Shown here piece after piece: positions 28,532-38,953 of a stretch of DNA of 64,000 nucleotides; the first letter of the stretch is position 1, and each line of letters opens with the position of its first letter. Origin of the DNA: Corynebacterium argentoratense DSM 44202 (lineage in GTDB: Bacteria; Actinomycetota; Actinomycetes; Mycobacteriales; Mycobacteriaceae); assembly GCF_000590555.1 (NCBI RefSeq), contig NC_022198.1:1132583-1196582 (forward strand), in the 5' to 3' direction. The position numbers and the translations under genes were made by a program. A model generated the notes under the pieces. The model was not told where the DNA came from. It was given only the letters and a program-made list of their open reading frames with translations, and did not search any database.

Positions 28532-29818
28532 TCAGGCTAAAGTGCTGAACTGCCCTTCACCAACTTTTTCGTACAGCACCTTAAGCACGGGGTAGACGAT
28601 GATGATACCGGCACTGCCCCACGCGATGCCTTGCAGCTCAATCCCACCGACGGTCAAGGTGAGGTTACCAATTCCGGCAATAAGCGCGGTGGCTGCCGCA
28701 CACAGATTAACGGGATTGCTGAAGTCCACTTTGTGCTCCTGCCAAATTTGTATACCCAGCATGCCGATGAGCCCGTACAGCACAAGAGTCGCGCCTCCCA
28801 GAACACCACTAGGAATACTGAATATTAAGGCACCGAACTTTGGAATGAACGCCAGGATAATCGCGGTAAATGCAGCAACCCAGTAAGCTGCGGTCGAATA
28901 GACCTTAGTCGCAGCCATAACGCCAATGTTTTCCGCATAGGTTGTGGTACCCGAGCCACCAAACCCACCGGCAAGTGTTGTGGCAATGCCGTCAGCCAGC
29001 AGCGCGTCACCCGCAAGATCATCCATTGGCCGACCGGTCATGGACGCCACAGCTTTGACGTGCCCGACGTTTTCGGCAATGAGGACAATCACCACCGGAA
29101 GGGAAATCAGTACCGCACTAACAGTGAATTCCGGGGTATGAAAGGTCGGTGCTCCGAACCACCGAGCTTCGCTGATAGCCTGGCGCGCGGCATCGTCGAT
29201 GCCACCGGATAACCAAGCGAACACCCAGCCGATGATCACGCCGAAGAGGATGCTCAACCGTGACACCATCGCCCTACCGGCTACGTTCAGGATCAGGATC
29301 GCTGCCAGGGTGACGGTGGCGATCAGTGGTTGATTCTGGTAGCTCGAGGTTGCTGCAGGGGCGAGGTTAAGCCCGATGAGTGCAACGATGGCGCCGGTCA
29401 CTGCTGGTGGCATGACCGCATCAATGACGCCGCGCCCCAACACCTTGACAATCACGCCAACGAGGATCAACGCGATGCCGGCTGCGACCACTCCACCCAT
29501 CTGCAAGGCGATGCCGGACGCTTGGGTTGCAGTAAGGGGCGCGATAAAGGCAAACGAGCTTCCTAGGTAGGAAGGCAGTCGGTTGCGGGTGATCAGCAGG
29601 AAGAGAATTGTACCGATACCCGAAAACAGCAGGGTTGTGTTGACCGGGAATCCGGTAAGTGTGGGTACTAGCAATGTAGCCCCGAACATGGCTACGACAT
29701 GTTGCATGCCGATGCCTATTGTTCGAGGCCAGCTGAGGCGTTGTTCAGGTGCGACAACGGCACCTGGCTCAATAGTCTTGCCGTCGCCGTGGACGGTCCA
29801 TCCTAGAAATGTAGACAC
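28532..29818 (-). CDS. uraA: Uracil/xanthine permease (NCS2 family)
   Basis: A 428-residue inner-membrane nucleobase transporter with about 12-14 hydrophobic segments. The family signatures are MFGATLLVPTLTGF near the N-terminus, ALIGLNLAP, IVLIAENVGHVKAV, and GFGGSGTTTYAENIG, the last typical of uracil transporters (UraA/PyrP). Substrate uracil is favoured over xanthine from that motif. The GTG start is preceded by TACACT 8 nt upstream and no Shine-Dalgarno, suggesting leaderless transcription. Confidence 0.85.
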   Translation of the reverse strand: MSTFLGWTVHGDGKTIEPGAVVAPEQRLSWPRTIGIGMQHVVAMFGATLLVPTLTGFPVNTTLLFSGIGTILFLLITRNRLPSYLGSSFAFIAPLTATQASGIALQMGGVVAAGIALILVGVIVKVLGRGVIDAVMPPAVTGAIVALIGLNLAPAATSSYQNQPLIATVTLAAILILNVAGRAMVSRLSILFGVIIGWVFAWLSGGIDDAARQAISEARWFGAPTFHTPEFTVSAVLISLPVVIVLIAENVGHVKAVASMTGRPMDDLAGDALLADGIATTLAGGFGGSGTTTYAENIGVMAATKVYSTAAYWVAAFTAIILAFIPKFGALIFSIPSGVLGGATLVLYGLIGMLGIQIWQEHKVDFSNPVNLCAAATALIAGIGNLTLTVGGIELQGIAWGSAGIIIVYPVLKVLYEKVGEGQFSTLA

Positions 29819-29848
29819 GTCCCGTTAGTGTAGTCGGGGCTGGTGGGA

Positions 29849-30352
29849 CTAGGAAGCCCGCACTGCCTCCGTAGCCGCGGCATAGTTGGGCTCGCTAGTG
29901 ACCTCTCCAACAAGCTCTGTGTATGTCACGGTGCCGGCCTCGTCCAGCACAACGATAGCGCGAGCCAGCAGGCCAGCTAGGGGCCCGTCGACCATGGTGA
30001 GACCGTAGTCCTTGCCGAAGGACGACCGGAAGGTCGAACCCATCAAGACATTGTCCAGTCCTTCAGCTGCGCAGAAGCGGGCACCTGCGAAGGGAAGGTC
30101 TGCGGACACACACAGGACCACTGTGTTGGGCAAAGCGCTGGCTTCCTCATTGAATCGGCGGACGCTTTGCGCGCACACCGCGGTATCAACCGAGGGGAAG
30201 ATATTCAGAACTACCCGCTTGCCATGCAATGAGGCGTCATCGATGCTTGAAAGATCAGCGCCCACGACGTCAAAAGCCGGAGCTTTATCACCAACAGCGG
30301 GAAGCTCACCGACCGTGGAAATTGGACTGTTTTTGAAATTAATCGTTGCCAT
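29849..30352 (-). CDS. tpx: Thiol peroxidase
   Basis: A 167-residue atypical 2-Cys peroxiredoxin. Peroxidatic C60 lies in PSVDTAVCAQSVRRF and resolving C94 in FAGARFCAAEGL, as in other Tpx proteins. It opens with ATINFKNSPISTVGELPAVG. The gene start overlaps the end of hflX by 14 bp on the same strand, so it is the second gene of an hflX-tpx unit. Confidence 0.95.
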   Translation of the reverse strand: MATINFKNSPISTVGELPAVGDKAPAFDVVGADLSSIDDASLHGKRVVLNIFPSVDTAVCAQSVRRFNEEASALPNTVVLCVSADLPFAGARFCAAEGLDNVLMGSTFRSSFGKDYGLTMVDGPLAGLLARAIVVLDEAGTVTYTELVGEVTSEPNYAAATEAVRAS

Positions 30353-31799
30353 GATTCTGTTCTACACGAAACTCTTCCAACTCTGCCGCCAGAGAGGGAG
30401 GCAGCCGCACATCGAGGACCGTTCCGGAACCGTCGTAGGTCTCCGCCAACACGGTCCCTTGCTCGTGAATTCGGGCAACAATATCGCCCCGCGTAAAAGG
30501 AATAGACAGGCGCACGTGGGAATCGAGTGAATTAAGGAATAGCTCCACCCGTGCCTCTAATTCATCAATCCCCTCACCTGTGTGGGCAGAAACGAACACA
30601 CAGTCATCAACTGCATGACGCAGCTCCGCCAGCGTCAATGGATCTGCGGCGTCAATCTTGTTGACCACGACGATTTCTGGGGGTGCTTCAGCGCCTTGCT
30701 CGCGAACAATATCAGCGATGACGTCGTTGACGGCGGCGATCTGCTTCAGGGGGAACGGATCTGAACCATCTACTACGTGCAGAACCAAATCTGCCTCGAT
30801 GACTTCTTCCAGCGTCGACCTAAACGACTCGACCAGTTGAGTCGGCAGGTGGCGGACGAAACCGACAGTGTCGGTGAAAACAACAGCGCGGCCGTCAGCT
30901 AATTCAGCCCGACGGGTCGTAGGGTCGAGGGTTGCAAACAGTGCGTCCTCAACCAAAACACCAGCACCTGTCATAGCGTTAATCAGCGACGACTTACCCG
31001 CGTTGGTGTAGCCAGCGATCGCGATTTGGGGAATGGTCGACGAACGCCGCTTGGAGCGCTTAATATCGCGCGCAGTCTTCATGCCCGCGAGTTCTTTACG
31101 CAACCTCGCCATGTCTTGGCGGAGTCTGCGCCGGTCAGCCTCGATCTTTGTTTCACCAGGACCACGGAGGCCGACGCCCCCGTTGGATCCGGCACGTCCA
31201 CCTGCCTGGCGGGATAGTGCGCCACCCCAACCACGCACACGGGTAATGAGGTACTCCATCTGTGCGAGCGATACCTGTGCTTTGCCCTCTTTGGACTTCG
31301 CGTGTTGGGCGAAGATGTCCAGGATCAACATGGTGCGGTCAATGACCTTGACGTCGAGGGCTTTTTCCAGCGCGATCATCTGGGATGGGGTGAGTTCACC
31401 ATCACACACCACCGTGTCCACGCCGGTCGCCTGCACGATCTCTTTGAGCTCCTGCACCTTGCCGGAGCCGATGTAGGTGCCTGCGTCGGGTTTGTCGCGT
31501 TTTTGATAGAGCATGTCTTGAACATCCGCCCCGGCAGTTTCGGCCAGGGCGGCAAGTTCGGCCATGTTGGCTTCGATCTCACTGATGGTTCCCGTGGTCC
31601 ACACACCCACGAGGATGACTTTTTCCAGCCTGAGCTTGCGATATTCGACGTCGTAGCCGTCTTGCTGCTCCGTGTCGTGAATGTGGGAGCCGCGAGTGAG
31701 ACGCCGTAGGCTTGAGCGTGCTTCGAGGTCGAGCTCACCCACAGTGGGGGTAGCGTCCGTGGGAGCTGCCGTGTGCAATGTTTTTTCTTCTTCTAGCAT
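30339..31799 (-). CDS. hflX: GTPase HflX
   Basis: A 486-residue ribosome-binding GTPase of the OBG-like superfamily that helps split stalled ribosomes. The N-terminal HflX domain contains ILDIFAQHAKSKEGKAQVSLAQ and GPGETKIEADRRR. The G domain follows with G1 GYTNAGKSS, G3 DTVGF, and G4 NKID. ATG 31799 was chosen because GACAAT ends 8 nt upstream with no ribosome-binding site. It overlaps tpx and is divergent from an uncharacterised gene at 31883. Confidence 0.93.
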   Translation of the reverse strand: MLEEEKTLHTAAPTDATPTVGELDLEARSSLRRLTRGSHIHDTEQQDGYDVEYRKLRLEKVILVGVWTTGTISEIEANMAELAALAETAGADVQDMLYQKRDKPDAGTYIGSGKVQELKEIVQATGVDTVVCDGELTPSQMIALEKALDVKVIDRTMLILDIFAQHAKSKEGKAQVSLAQMEYLITRVRGWGGALSRQAGGRAGSNGGVGLRGPGETKIEADRRRLRQDMARLRKELAGMKTARDIKRSKRRSSTIPQIAIAGYTNAGKSSLINAMTGAGVLVEDALFATLDPTTRRAELADGRAVVFTDTVGFVRHLPTQLVESFRSTLEEVIEADLVLHVVDGSDPFPLKQIAAVNDVIADIVREQGAEAPPEIVVVNKIDAADPLTLAELRHAVDDCVFVSAHTGEGIDELEARVELFLNSLDSHVRLSIPFTRGDIVARIHEQGTVLAETYDGSGTVLDVRLPPSLAAELEEFRVEQNHGND

Positions 31800-31882
31800 T
31801 AGCTGCCATTGTCGCACAGTTTTGTTGCATGTCGTGCCTGCCGGTTTCTCCATCTGATTGGGCGACAACCTAATATGGGGTT

Positions 31883-32644
31883 ATGACGCAAGATCTCAGC
31901 AGTATTGGCATGGCTTTTCCACGTTGGCAGGACGCCGTAGAACAGGCCATCAGCAGCAACCGTCTCGGCGTCGTCGGCGAAGTACGGGGTGGCCAACTGG
32001 TCGCAGCAGTCGATAGTTCTGGCGCCAGGCTCACTGTGCTTGCTGTGGAACCGTTTGCCACGTTCGCAGGTTTCGACGGTGCAACGGAAGCAACTGCCCA
32101 TGTCCAGATGCTCAATGACGTGTTAGCACTGTGTGATGTGGTTACCGATGACGGCGATCCCATCGCAACGGTGACGTGCAACTTGGCCCAAGGGCCGCTG
32201 ATCGTCGACGAGCCCGTATTCAATTTCGAGCGCATCAACCTTTCTGCTTTGGGTGTTGACGTCGCGTTTTTCGACGATACAGACGCCTACACGTCGGCAA
32301 CCGGTGGCGCGGTAGGGGTATTCGCCAGTGTGGGTGCAGGGGTGGTCACCCGGGGTGATGGTTCCCAAAGCCCTACTGCCGCAGCCAATCTTGTGTTGGA
32401 AGTAAAAGATGCCCACTATCGTTTCAACACCATGACTGACCAGCGCTTCGTACACCTGGACGTTGTGGCGCCTTTTCCTTTAGACGTCGTTGTCTCAGAT
32501 ATGGCCGAACTCCCCACGCCAGGATCGATCATCGCGGGCACGTTTACTCTCAGCGGCTCCATCATCGCCCCTGCCGGATGCGGGGACAGCTGCGGTTCTG
32601 GCGGGTGCGCCTGTGGCTCTGGGGGATGCAGTAGCCATGGTTGA
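31883..32644 (+). CDS. Uncharacterised protein with Cys/Gly-rich tail
   Basis: A 253-residue protein of unknown function. The body is mixed alpha/beta with no motif I recognise. The last ~22 residues are CGDSCGSGGCACGSGGC followed by SSHG, five cysteines and a terminal histidine in a glycine-rich stretch, which may bind metal. There is no signal peptide or membrane segment. TAATAT lies 6 nt before the ATG without a Shine-Dalgarno. It overlaps the next small membrane gene by 8 bp. Orthologs exist near hflX and dapF in corynebacteria, I believe. Confidence 0.7.
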   Translation: MTQDLSSIGMAFPRWQDAVEQAISSNRLGVVGEVRGGQLVAAVDSSGARLTVLAVEPFATFAGFDGATEATAHVQMLNDVLALCDVVTDDGDPIATVTCNLAQGPLIVDEPVFNFERINLSALGVDVAFFDDTDAYTSATGGAVGVFASVGAGVVTRGDGSQSPTAAANLVLEVKDAHYRFNTMTDQRFVHLDVVAPFPLDVVVSDMAELPTPGSIIAGTFTLSGSIIAPAGCGDSCGSGGCACGSGGCSSHG

Positions 32645-32843
32645 TCATCCTCCGGTGCATCCTGAAGAACCACCGGAGGATTCACCGAGCACATTGTTCG
32701 CAGCAGACAAAATTACGCCTGCGGTGATTGTCCTGTGCGCCATCACCCTGGTAGTTCTGCTGAAAACGCCCGGCATAATCTTGTCGATTCTTCTGGTCGG
32801 GCTCGGTGCCTTCATTATGCTGTCGCGCCCCAACACTGCGTAA
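32637..32843 (+). CDS. Small membrane protein
   Basis: A 68-residue protein with a Pro/Glu-rich N-terminus (DHPPVHPEEPPEDSP) and two adjacent hydrophobic stretches (AVIVLCAITLVVLL and GIILSILLVGLGAFIML). Its ATG lies inside the end of the preceding gene (8-bp overlap), with GGGGGA upstream, which suggests coupling. Function is unknown. The open frame extends further upstream, but that part overlaps the neighbour's coding sequence. Confidence 0.65.
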   Translation: MVDHPPVHPEEPPEDSPSTLFAADKITPAVIVLCAITLVVLLKTPGIILSILLVGLGAFIMLSRPNTA

Positions 32844-32870
32844 ACAAACGCGCTGATCACCTCGTTAGAT

Positions 32871-33194
32871 TTGTCTGCGCAAGACATTCGCGACGTCATC
32901 GAGGGACACCAAGTACTCTTGCACGGAACGGACGCGAAATCACTAACCGACCGCACACTGTACAGGCCGGAATTAGCCAACGCAGACTCCGACGTAGAAG
33001 AAATATCTGAGTTTTATTACGAGTTGGCCGCAGCAGAACGCTTCGTTTGCAGACTGCCTTCGCGGATTCGTACGCATAGTAGCGTCGCCAGCCTGGAGAA
33101 GCTCCTAAGCGTGGCTGATACACGGGCAGCCCAACTACGTGAAAGCTGGCCCAGTACCCGGGCTGCAGCTCGGAGACTCAGCGCCGACGACTAA
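32871..33194 (+). CDS. Uncharacterised 107-residue protein
   Basis: A mostly helical, charged protein with AQDIRDVIEGHQ at the start and AAQLRESWPSTRAAARRLSADD at the end; I recognise no domain. The only starts available are TTG at 32871 or CTG at 32853, neither with a good ribosome-binding site, so the true start is uncertain. It ends 7 bp before the convergent dapF stop and may be the last gene of a three-gene unit beginning at 31883. Confidence 0.5.
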   Translation: MSAQDIRDVIEGHQVLLHGTDAKSLTDRTLYRPELANADSDVEEISEFYYELAAAERFVCRLPSRIRTHSSVASLEKLLSVADTRAAQLRESWPSTRAAARRLSADD

Positions 33195-33201
33195 GACTCC
33201 C

Positions 33202-34095
33202 TCAGGAACAGTCGACCTCTACCGCGCCGGTAGCAACAATCACCGACGGCCCCCGAAGAGTCGAAGTCTCGCCATCGATGACCACCATCACCGTTCCTCC
33301 CGGAACCACCACCTCCACACGGCCATCAACACGACCGCGATCAGCAAGCGCCGCCCGAGCAGCAGCGACAGTCCCGGTACCACAGGAACGGGTCTCCCCT
33401 GCGCCACGTTCGTGGACACGCATATGCACACGGCCATCCAACGCCTCAGCACCATCGCCAATGTCCTGGAGCTCCGTCAACACTTCAATGTTGGTGCCCT
33501 GGGGGAAAAACTCCTCATCCCACCGAGCATCAGCATCAACAGGAAGACCCGCCAGCCCTTGGGCATCCAAACCAGGCACCACGCACGCAATATGCGGGTT
33601 ACCCATATCGACCGCCAACCCCGCAAAGCTCATGTCACCTAGACGGCAGGTCGACACCCCAAAAACCTCAGCGCAGCCCATCTGAACCTCAACATCAGCG
33701 CGCAAAGAATCCGCCTCGTGAACCCGCACCTCACGCGCACCCGCGCGAGTACCCACCACAAACGCGGCGTCATCAACCAAACCACGCGAATAAACCCAGT
33801 GGGCAAAAACACGGACACCATTGCCACACATCTCCGCGAGAGAACCATCAGCATTGCGATAATCCATAAACCAATGCTCCGGTTCAACGCCATCGGGCAA
33901 ACAATCAAGCACTCCCTTGCCCAACAACTCCGCAGCGCGAGCCACACGGATCACACCATCCGCACCCAGGCCTGCCCGACGATTGCACAAAAACCGCACT
34001 ACATCAGCGGTGAGATCAACATCAACGGCAGCATCTGGAAGCAGTACAAAATCATTCTCCGTGCCATGGGCCTTAGCAAAAGCAATCCTGGTCAT
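33202..34095 (-). CDS. dapF: Diaminopimelate epimerase
   Basis: A 297-residue cofactor-independent racemase converting LL- to meso-diaminopimelate for lysine and peptidoglycan. The two catalytic cysteines are C90 ([10 protein letters not shown]) and C238 (SCGTGTVAA). The opening [16 protein letters not shown] is typical. ATG 34095 overlaps the miaA stop by 4 bp (ATGA), so it is coupled to miaA, the usual actinobacterial order. Confidence 0.96.
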   Translation of the reverse strand: MTRIAFAKAHGTENDFVLLPDAAVDVDLTADVVRFLCNRRAGLGADGVIRVARAAELLGKGVLDCLPDGVEPEHWFMDYRNADGSLAEMCGNGVRVFAHWVYSRGLVDDAAFVVGTRAGAREVRVHEADSLRADVEVQMGCAEVFGVSTCRLGDMSFAGLAVDMGNPHIACVVPGLDAQGLAGLPVDADARWDEEFFPQGTNIEVLTELQDIGDGAEALDGRVHMRVHERGAGETRSCGTGTVAAARAALADRGRVDGRVEVVVPGGTVMVVIDGETSTLRGPSVIVATGAVEVDCS

Positions 34096-35027
34096 GCCGA
34101 CCAGTCTAACCAGGCATCCACCCACTGCGTACGCGGATCCCGCTTAAACCAACTCCGCTGACGACGCACATAGCGCCGCGTACCCAACACCGTCTGCTCC
34201 CGAGCCTCATCAGCGCTGATATTCCCCTCAAGCATCTGCAACACCTGCGCATAGCCAATAGCGCGACCGGCCGTCGACTGAGCAACCAAGCCATGCTCAC
34301 GCACCAACTGTTGCACCTCATCAACAAAACCGGCCTCAAACATCAACTCAGTGCGTAACTCAATCCGCGGATTGAGCCAATCGGGCGTCGTGCGCAAACC
34401 AATGATCACTGTCCCCCACCGGGCAGGCGCATTAATGGGAGGCTGACTGGCCGCGAAAGGACGCCCCGTCAACTCAATAACCTCCAACGCTCGCACCGTA
34501 CGCCGAGGATCCTTGCGCTCAATAATCGCAGCGGCCTGTGGATCGATAGCGGCCAATCGGTCATGCAAACGCTCAACCCCCACGCGCTCCAACTCCTGCT
34601 GCCAGCGCGCACGCACCGCGGCGTCAGTAGGCGGAAACTGCCAATCATCCACCAAAGACTGCACGTATAGCATCGACCCCCCAACCAAAATCGGCCGCTT
34701 ACCTCTAGAGCGAATATCCTCTACAACAGCCACCGCGTGACGTTGATACTCCGCCACCGACGCAGCGTCCGTCACATCCAAAGCATCCAGCATGTGGTGC
34801 GGCACCCCCTGTCGCTCCTGCTCACTGAGCTTGGCCGTGCCGATATCCATACCGCGGTAAAGCTGCATGGAATCCGTATTAACAACCTCACCGTTCAACT
34901 CTCTGGCCAGCCACACGCCTAAAGAAGACTTCCCTGAGGCCGTCGGGCCAACGATAGCGAGTGGAACAGCGGGATCCCGCGGCACATCCACCGGCAAACC
35001 ACGGAAAAAACTATCGGGCACACTCAT
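34092..35027 (-). CDS. miaA: tRNA dimethylallyltransferase
   Basis: A 311-residue enzyme that adds a dimethylallyl group to N6 of A37 in tRNAs reading UNN codons. The P-loop is GPTASGKS (27-34), followed by [17 protein letters not shown] with the conserved catalytic Asp/Thr region, and [11 protein letters not shown] in the tRNA-binding part. ATG 35027 (MSVPDSFF) was chosen. MiaB, which methylthiolates the same base, is encoded 2.3 kb away. Confidence 0.96.
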   Translation of the reverse strand: MSVPDSFFRGLPVDVPRDPAVPLAIVGPTASGKSSLGVWLARELNGEVVNTDSMQLYRGMDIGTAKLSEQERQGVPHHMLDALDVTDAASVAEYQRHAVAVVEDIRSRGKRPILVGGSMLYVQSLVDDWQFPPTDAAVRARWQQELERVGVERLHDRLAAIDPQAAAIIERKDPRRTVRALEVIELTGRPFAASQPPINAPARWGTVIIGLRTTPDWLNPRIELRTELMFEAGFVDEVQQLVREHGLVAQSTAGRAIGYAQVLQMLEGNISADEAREQTVLGTRRYVRRQRSWFKRDPRTQWVDAWLDWSA

Positions 35028-35186
35028 GGGTAGCCAGTCTATTCCTGCCCCTGGACAACAGCCACACCATGCACCCTGCGCCACCAATGCCCGCTATGAT
35101 GATGGAGGTAACGTACACGCGTGCTGGGGGCCACATGGCAGCCAGCGCCATTGGCTTTGCGCGGCTATGCGCACGAAGGACGACTC

Positions 35187-36545
35187 ATGAGCACCAACTC
35201 CTCTTCCACCACCCCGGCACCCAAGCCCGGGCCCCGACCTGGAGCACACATCCTGCCATCAGCCGTCCCCAAGAAAACACCCGCAGCAGCCCCCGCCCCC
35301 TCGACCGCGCGACCCGCCAGCACCCTGGCGCAGATCAAAAAGTTTGGGCGTATCGACGACAACGGTGACGTCTACGTCCGTACCGCCACCGATGAGCGAC
35401 TCATCGGCTCGTGGCAAGCAGGCAGCGTAGAGGAAGGGCTGCTGCACTACGGCCATCGCTACGACGATCTGGCGACCGAAATCGAGCTCCTCAACGTGCG
35501 TCTAGCATCCCATCCTGCTGAAGCAGCAACCCTGCGAGCACAAGCTGAAGCGATCGCAGACACCCTCGGCAGCGCAGCAGTGATCGGCGACATTGCCCTG
35601 CTCGAGCGCCAACTCGCCGGCATCATCACCGACTCCTTCACCGCCGAGGAACAAGCTAAAGAAACCAAAGCACAGCAACGGGCCCAAGCCATCGCGCGCA
35701 AGGAGCAGTTGGTTGCGGAAGCTGAAGAACTCGCTGCTCACTCCACCGAATGGAAGAAAGCCGGCGACCGCCTCCGCGACATCCTCGAAGAATGGCGCAC
35801 CATCAAAGGCGTCGATCGAAGCACAGACGATGCTCTCTGGAAGCGCTACTCCGAAGCCCGCGACAGTTTTAACCACCGCCGGGGTGCGCACTTCTCTGAA
35901 CTAGACAAGACCCGGGCGGCAGCAAAACGTGCAAAAGAAGAACTCGTCGAACGTGCTGAGGCGCTGAAGGATTCCACTGACTGGGCCGAGACAGCACGTG
36001 CCTACCGCGACCTCATGAGCGAATGGAAGAAAGCCGGCCGTGCTCACCGCGAGGCGGACGACCGCCTATGGGCACAATTCAAAGCCGCACAAGATCACTT
36101 CTTCGGGGCGAGGGACGCAGAGGCCCGTGAGAAAGATGAGAAGTTTGAAGCCAACGCCGCAGCCAAAGACGCCCTCATCGCTGAATACACGCCCCTTATC
36201 GACCCCGCGACGGATCTCGAAGGCGCACGCCTGAAGCTGCGGGAACTACAGGACAAGTGGGAAGCCATCGGATATGTTCCCCGCGGCCGAGTAAGCGAAT
36301 ACGAAGACAAAATTGCCGCTCTAGAACGCACCGTTTCTGACTACGCTGACGCTCAGTGGCGACGCACTGACCCGGAGGCGCAGGCACGCGTCAAGCAATT
36401 CCAGGACAAAGTCGAAGAACTGCAGGCACAAGTCCAAGCCGCAGAAGCCTCAGGGAAAACTGCACAGGCCGCCGACCTTCGCGCCCAGGCTGAACAATGG
36501 TCACAGTGGGCACAGGCCGCAGCCGAAGCACTCGAGCAGCGCTAA
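35187..36545 (+). CDS. DUF349 domain protein
   Basis: A 452-residue protein with a Pro/Ala-rich N-terminus and then repeated DUF349 helical units, each marked by a W-K-xAGR/D-type core (SEWKKAGRAHREADDRLWAQFKAAQDHFF, shown in parts across residues 250-310). It is highly charged and probably a long coiled coil. It corresponds to Rv2731 of M. tuberculosis by position. Function is unknown. AAGGA precedes the ATG and TATGAT at 35095-35100 is a possible -10. Only 4 bp separate it from the convergent next gene. Confidence 0.8.
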   Translation: MSTNSSSTTPAPKPGPRPGAHILPSAVPKKTPAAAPAPSTARPASTLAQIKKFGRIDDNGDVYVRTATDERLIGSWQAGSVEEGLLHYGHRYDDLATEIELLNVRLASHPAEAATLRAQAEAIADTLGSAAVIGDIALLERQLAGIITDSFTAEEQAKETKAQQRAQAIARKEQLVAEAEELAAHSTEWKKAGDRLRDILEEWRTIKGVDRSTDDALWKRYSEARDSFNHRRGAHFSELDKTRAAAKRAKEELVERAEALKDSTDWAETARAYRDLMSEWKKAGRAHREADDRLWAQFKAAQDHFFGARDAEAREKDEKFEANAAAKDALIAEYTPLIDPATDLEGARLKLRELQDKWEAIGYVPRGRVSEYEDKIAALERTVSDYADAQWRRTDPEAQARVKQFQDKVEELQAQVQAAEASGKTAQAADLRAQAEQWSQWAQAAAEALEQR

Positions 36546-36549
36546 AAAA

Positions 36550-37308
36550 CTAACCTTGCTCCCTCTTGCGGCGCTGGGCGGCACGATGTCGTCGATCGTC
36601 AACTAGCAAAGGATTGTCCTGGCCTTCATTAATCCGGCGGGCTTCCTGATCGAGAATACTCATCTGCGTCTGAGCAACCTTGTCCTCCGCGCGAGGATTA
36701 CCCCGGCGCCGCACAGCGTCCAAAGCCTTCTGTAAAGAAGACTTATGGACGATAACAAAACTCCACGACACAGCAGCTACCAGCACGCACACCGCGCCCA
36801 TAATCAAGCCAAACGACGGGCCCACACCAGGATCCGTCGGCGGGCGGGACTGTCGCATCCACATCGCGAAAATGGAATAAAACAGCGACACGCCACTAAA
36901 GAACCACGCGAGATACCCGACGAGGGCCAAACGCGTCACTATCGCGGCGACCGTCAAAGCAACGACCCCGACGACACCCGCCCACACATAAATCCGCTCC
37001 GGAAGAGTCGTCAGATAAAAACGGGCAGTCTCAGAGTCGAACAACACGTCAATCCCCAGCACTTCACCTGAGTGCGGGAAAAACAGCGACAATACGAAAC
37101 CGATCATCGCGATGCCCAAAGGGACCTGCTCGCCTTTAAACGTCAATTCCCGCGCCGCGGATTTCTCGGCTGCAGCAACATCGCCACCGTGGGCAGCGAT
37201 GTGCTCCTCCACTGTCATCCGGGAACGTACACGCGTCCCACCAGCCGAGGACTTGGGCCGGCTGTCGTCGGCCCCTACAAACTTGGACTCTTTCGGTGCT
37301 TGACTCAC
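36550..37308 (-). CDS. Conserved membrane protein next to miaB (Rv2732c-like)
   Basis: A 252-residue protein with a polar N-terminal ~60 residues, four hydrophobic segments (about 63-80, 106-126, 129-148, 166-187) and a basic Arg-rich tail. The GTG start lies 11 bp downstream of the miaB stop, suggesting cotranscription. Position matches the membrane protein Rv2732c in M. tuberculosis. No function is known. Confidence 0.7.
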   Translation of the reverse strand: MSQAPKESKFVGADDSRPKSSAGGTRVRSRMTVEEHIAAHGGDVAAAEKSAARELTFKGEQVPLGIAMIGFVLSLFFPHSGEVLGIDVLFDSETARFYLTTLPERIYVWAGVVGVVALTVAAIVTRLALVGYLAWFFSGVSLFYSIFAMWMRQSRPPTDPGVGPSFGLIMGAVCVLVAAVSWSFVIVHKSSLQKALDAVRRRGNPRAEDKVAQTQMSILDQEARRINEGQDNPLLVDDRRHRAAQRRKREQG

Positions 37309-37319
37309 AACGCTTTAGG

Positions 37320-38870
37320 CTAGCAGCCGGAGCACCCAGTCGCCTCAACCTGCCTGGGGTTGCCGATAGAAGGCAACCCCAGGCCCACGCCGATCGGGGC
37401 CGTTGTGGGCACTTTACCTGCAGCAGACATGTCGCCTGCCTTGGTCGCACGATAGGTCAGCACCCCATCATCGGCAACCAAATAATGCGCGGCAGCGTCG
37501 GTAACAACAACCGTCACAATATCTCCGGGACGGATATTTCCCGCGACGTCATCACCCAAGACCGCCACCGAATCCTCAGCAACATCACTAGGCTTCGGGG
37601 TGAAGTGAACCAAACGGCCATCGCGGGCACGGCCTGTCAAACGATGCGTCTCGCTGTTCTTACGACCCCCATCAGCCTGGACCAGAAGCTCCACGGTGGA
37701 GCCGATGAGCGCCACATTTTCTTCCTTACTGATGCGCTCTTGAAGCGACATCAGACGCTCGAAGCGCTCCTGGACAATCTCCTTCGGGATCTGATTGTCG
37801 TACTCCGCAGCAGGAGTACCCGGGCGAGGACTGTATTGGAAAGTGTAGGCACTGGTAAAACGAGCACGCTCCACCACATCCAGAGTCTGTTGGAAGTCCT
37901 CCTCGGTTTCTCCCGGAAAACCCACGATGATATCGGTGGTGATGGCCGCATGGGGCAGCTTCTCACGAACCGAATCCAGAATGGACAGGAACTTCCGAGA
38001 GCGATAAGAACGGCGCATCTCCTTCAAAACGCGGTCTGACCCTGACTGCAGAGGCATATGCAACTGCGGACAAATATTAGGAGTCTCAGCCATCGCATCG
38101 ATGACGTCTTCGGTGAACTCCGCCGGGTGCGGCGAGGTAAAACGAACACGCTCGAGGCCCTCGATATCGCCGCAGGCCCGAAGCAACTTCGAGAAAGCAC
38201 CCCGGTCCCGTGGTGCGTCAGGATCCGCAAAGTTGACCCCGTAGGCGTTGACGTTTTGGCCCAACAAGGTCACCTCACTGACACCTTGATCCACCAGGGC
38301 TTTAACCTCAGCGAGAATGTCGCCTGGTCGACGGTCAAGCTCCTTGCCACGCAGGCTGGGAACAATACAAAAGGTGCACGTGTTATTGCAGCCGACGGAG
38401 ACACTTACCCAGCCTGCGTAGGCGGACTCACGCTTAGCAGGCAACACCGAGGGGAATTGCTCGAGAGAGTCGACGATTTCGACTTCTGCGCGTTTGTTGT
38501 GGCGCGCCCGATCGAGTAGCGCAGGAAGTGAGCCAATGTTGTGCGTACCAAATACCACGTCGACCCATGGGGCTTTGCGGACGACCGTGTCTTTGTCCTT
38601 CTGCGCGAGGCACCCCCCAACCGCGATCTGCATACCGGGGTGTTCCCGCTTGGTCGCCCGCAAATTACCGAGTGTGCCGTACAGACGCATATCTGCGTTT
38701 TCGCGCACTGCACAGGTGTTAAACACCACTAGATCTGGGGTGTGTCCTTCGGCGACAGGCACGTAGCCGGCTTCTTCCAGCAAGCCAGACAGGCGCTCGG
38801 AATCGTGGACATTCATCTGGCAGCCAAAGGTGCGCACCTCGTAGCTGCGTGCGGGAGCATTTTGAATCAC
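37320..38870 (-). CDS. miaB: tRNA-2-methylthio-N6-dimethylallyladenosine synthase
   Basis: A 516-residue radical SAM methylthiotransferase. The N-terminal UPF0004 domain begins with [15 protein letters not shown] (auxiliary cluster cysteine C17). The radical SAM cluster motif is [16 protein letters not shown] domain lies near residues 390-460 ([11 protein letters not shown]). The product acts after MiaA. TAGAAT lies 8 nt before the GTG and no Shine-Dalgarno is present, so I keep this start. Confidence 0.94.
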   Translation of the reverse strand: MIQNAPARSYEVRTFGCQMNVHDSERLSGLLEEAGYVPVAEGHTPDLVVFNTCAVRENADMRLYGTLGNLRATKREHPGMQIAVGGCLAQKDKDTVVRKAPWVDVVFGTHNIGSLPALLDRARHNKRAEVEIVDSLEQFPSVLPAKRESAYAGWVSVSVGCNNTCTFCIVPSLRGKELDRRPGDILAEVKALVDQGVSEVTLLGQNVNAYGVNFADPDAPRDRGAFSKLLRACGDIEGLERVRFTSPHPAEFTEDVIDAMAETPNICPQLHMPLQSGSDRVLKEMRRSYRSRKFLSILDSVREKLPHAAITTDIIVGFPGETEEDFQQTLDVVERARFTSAYTFQYSPRPGTPAAEYDNQIPKEIVQERFERLMSLQERISKEENVALIGSTVELLVQADGGRKNSETHRLTGRARDGRLVHFTPKPSDVAEDSVAVLGDDVAGNIRPGDIVTVVVTDAAAHYLVADDGVLTYRATKAGDMSAAGKVPTTAPIGVGLGLPSIGNPRQVEATGCSGC

Positions 38871-38953
38871 GGAGGGTCATTCTAACCACTACGACAGCGT
38901 GGTGAAACTTAGAAAGACCTTGGCATTACGAGCAGCCGGGTAAGTTGGCTGCC

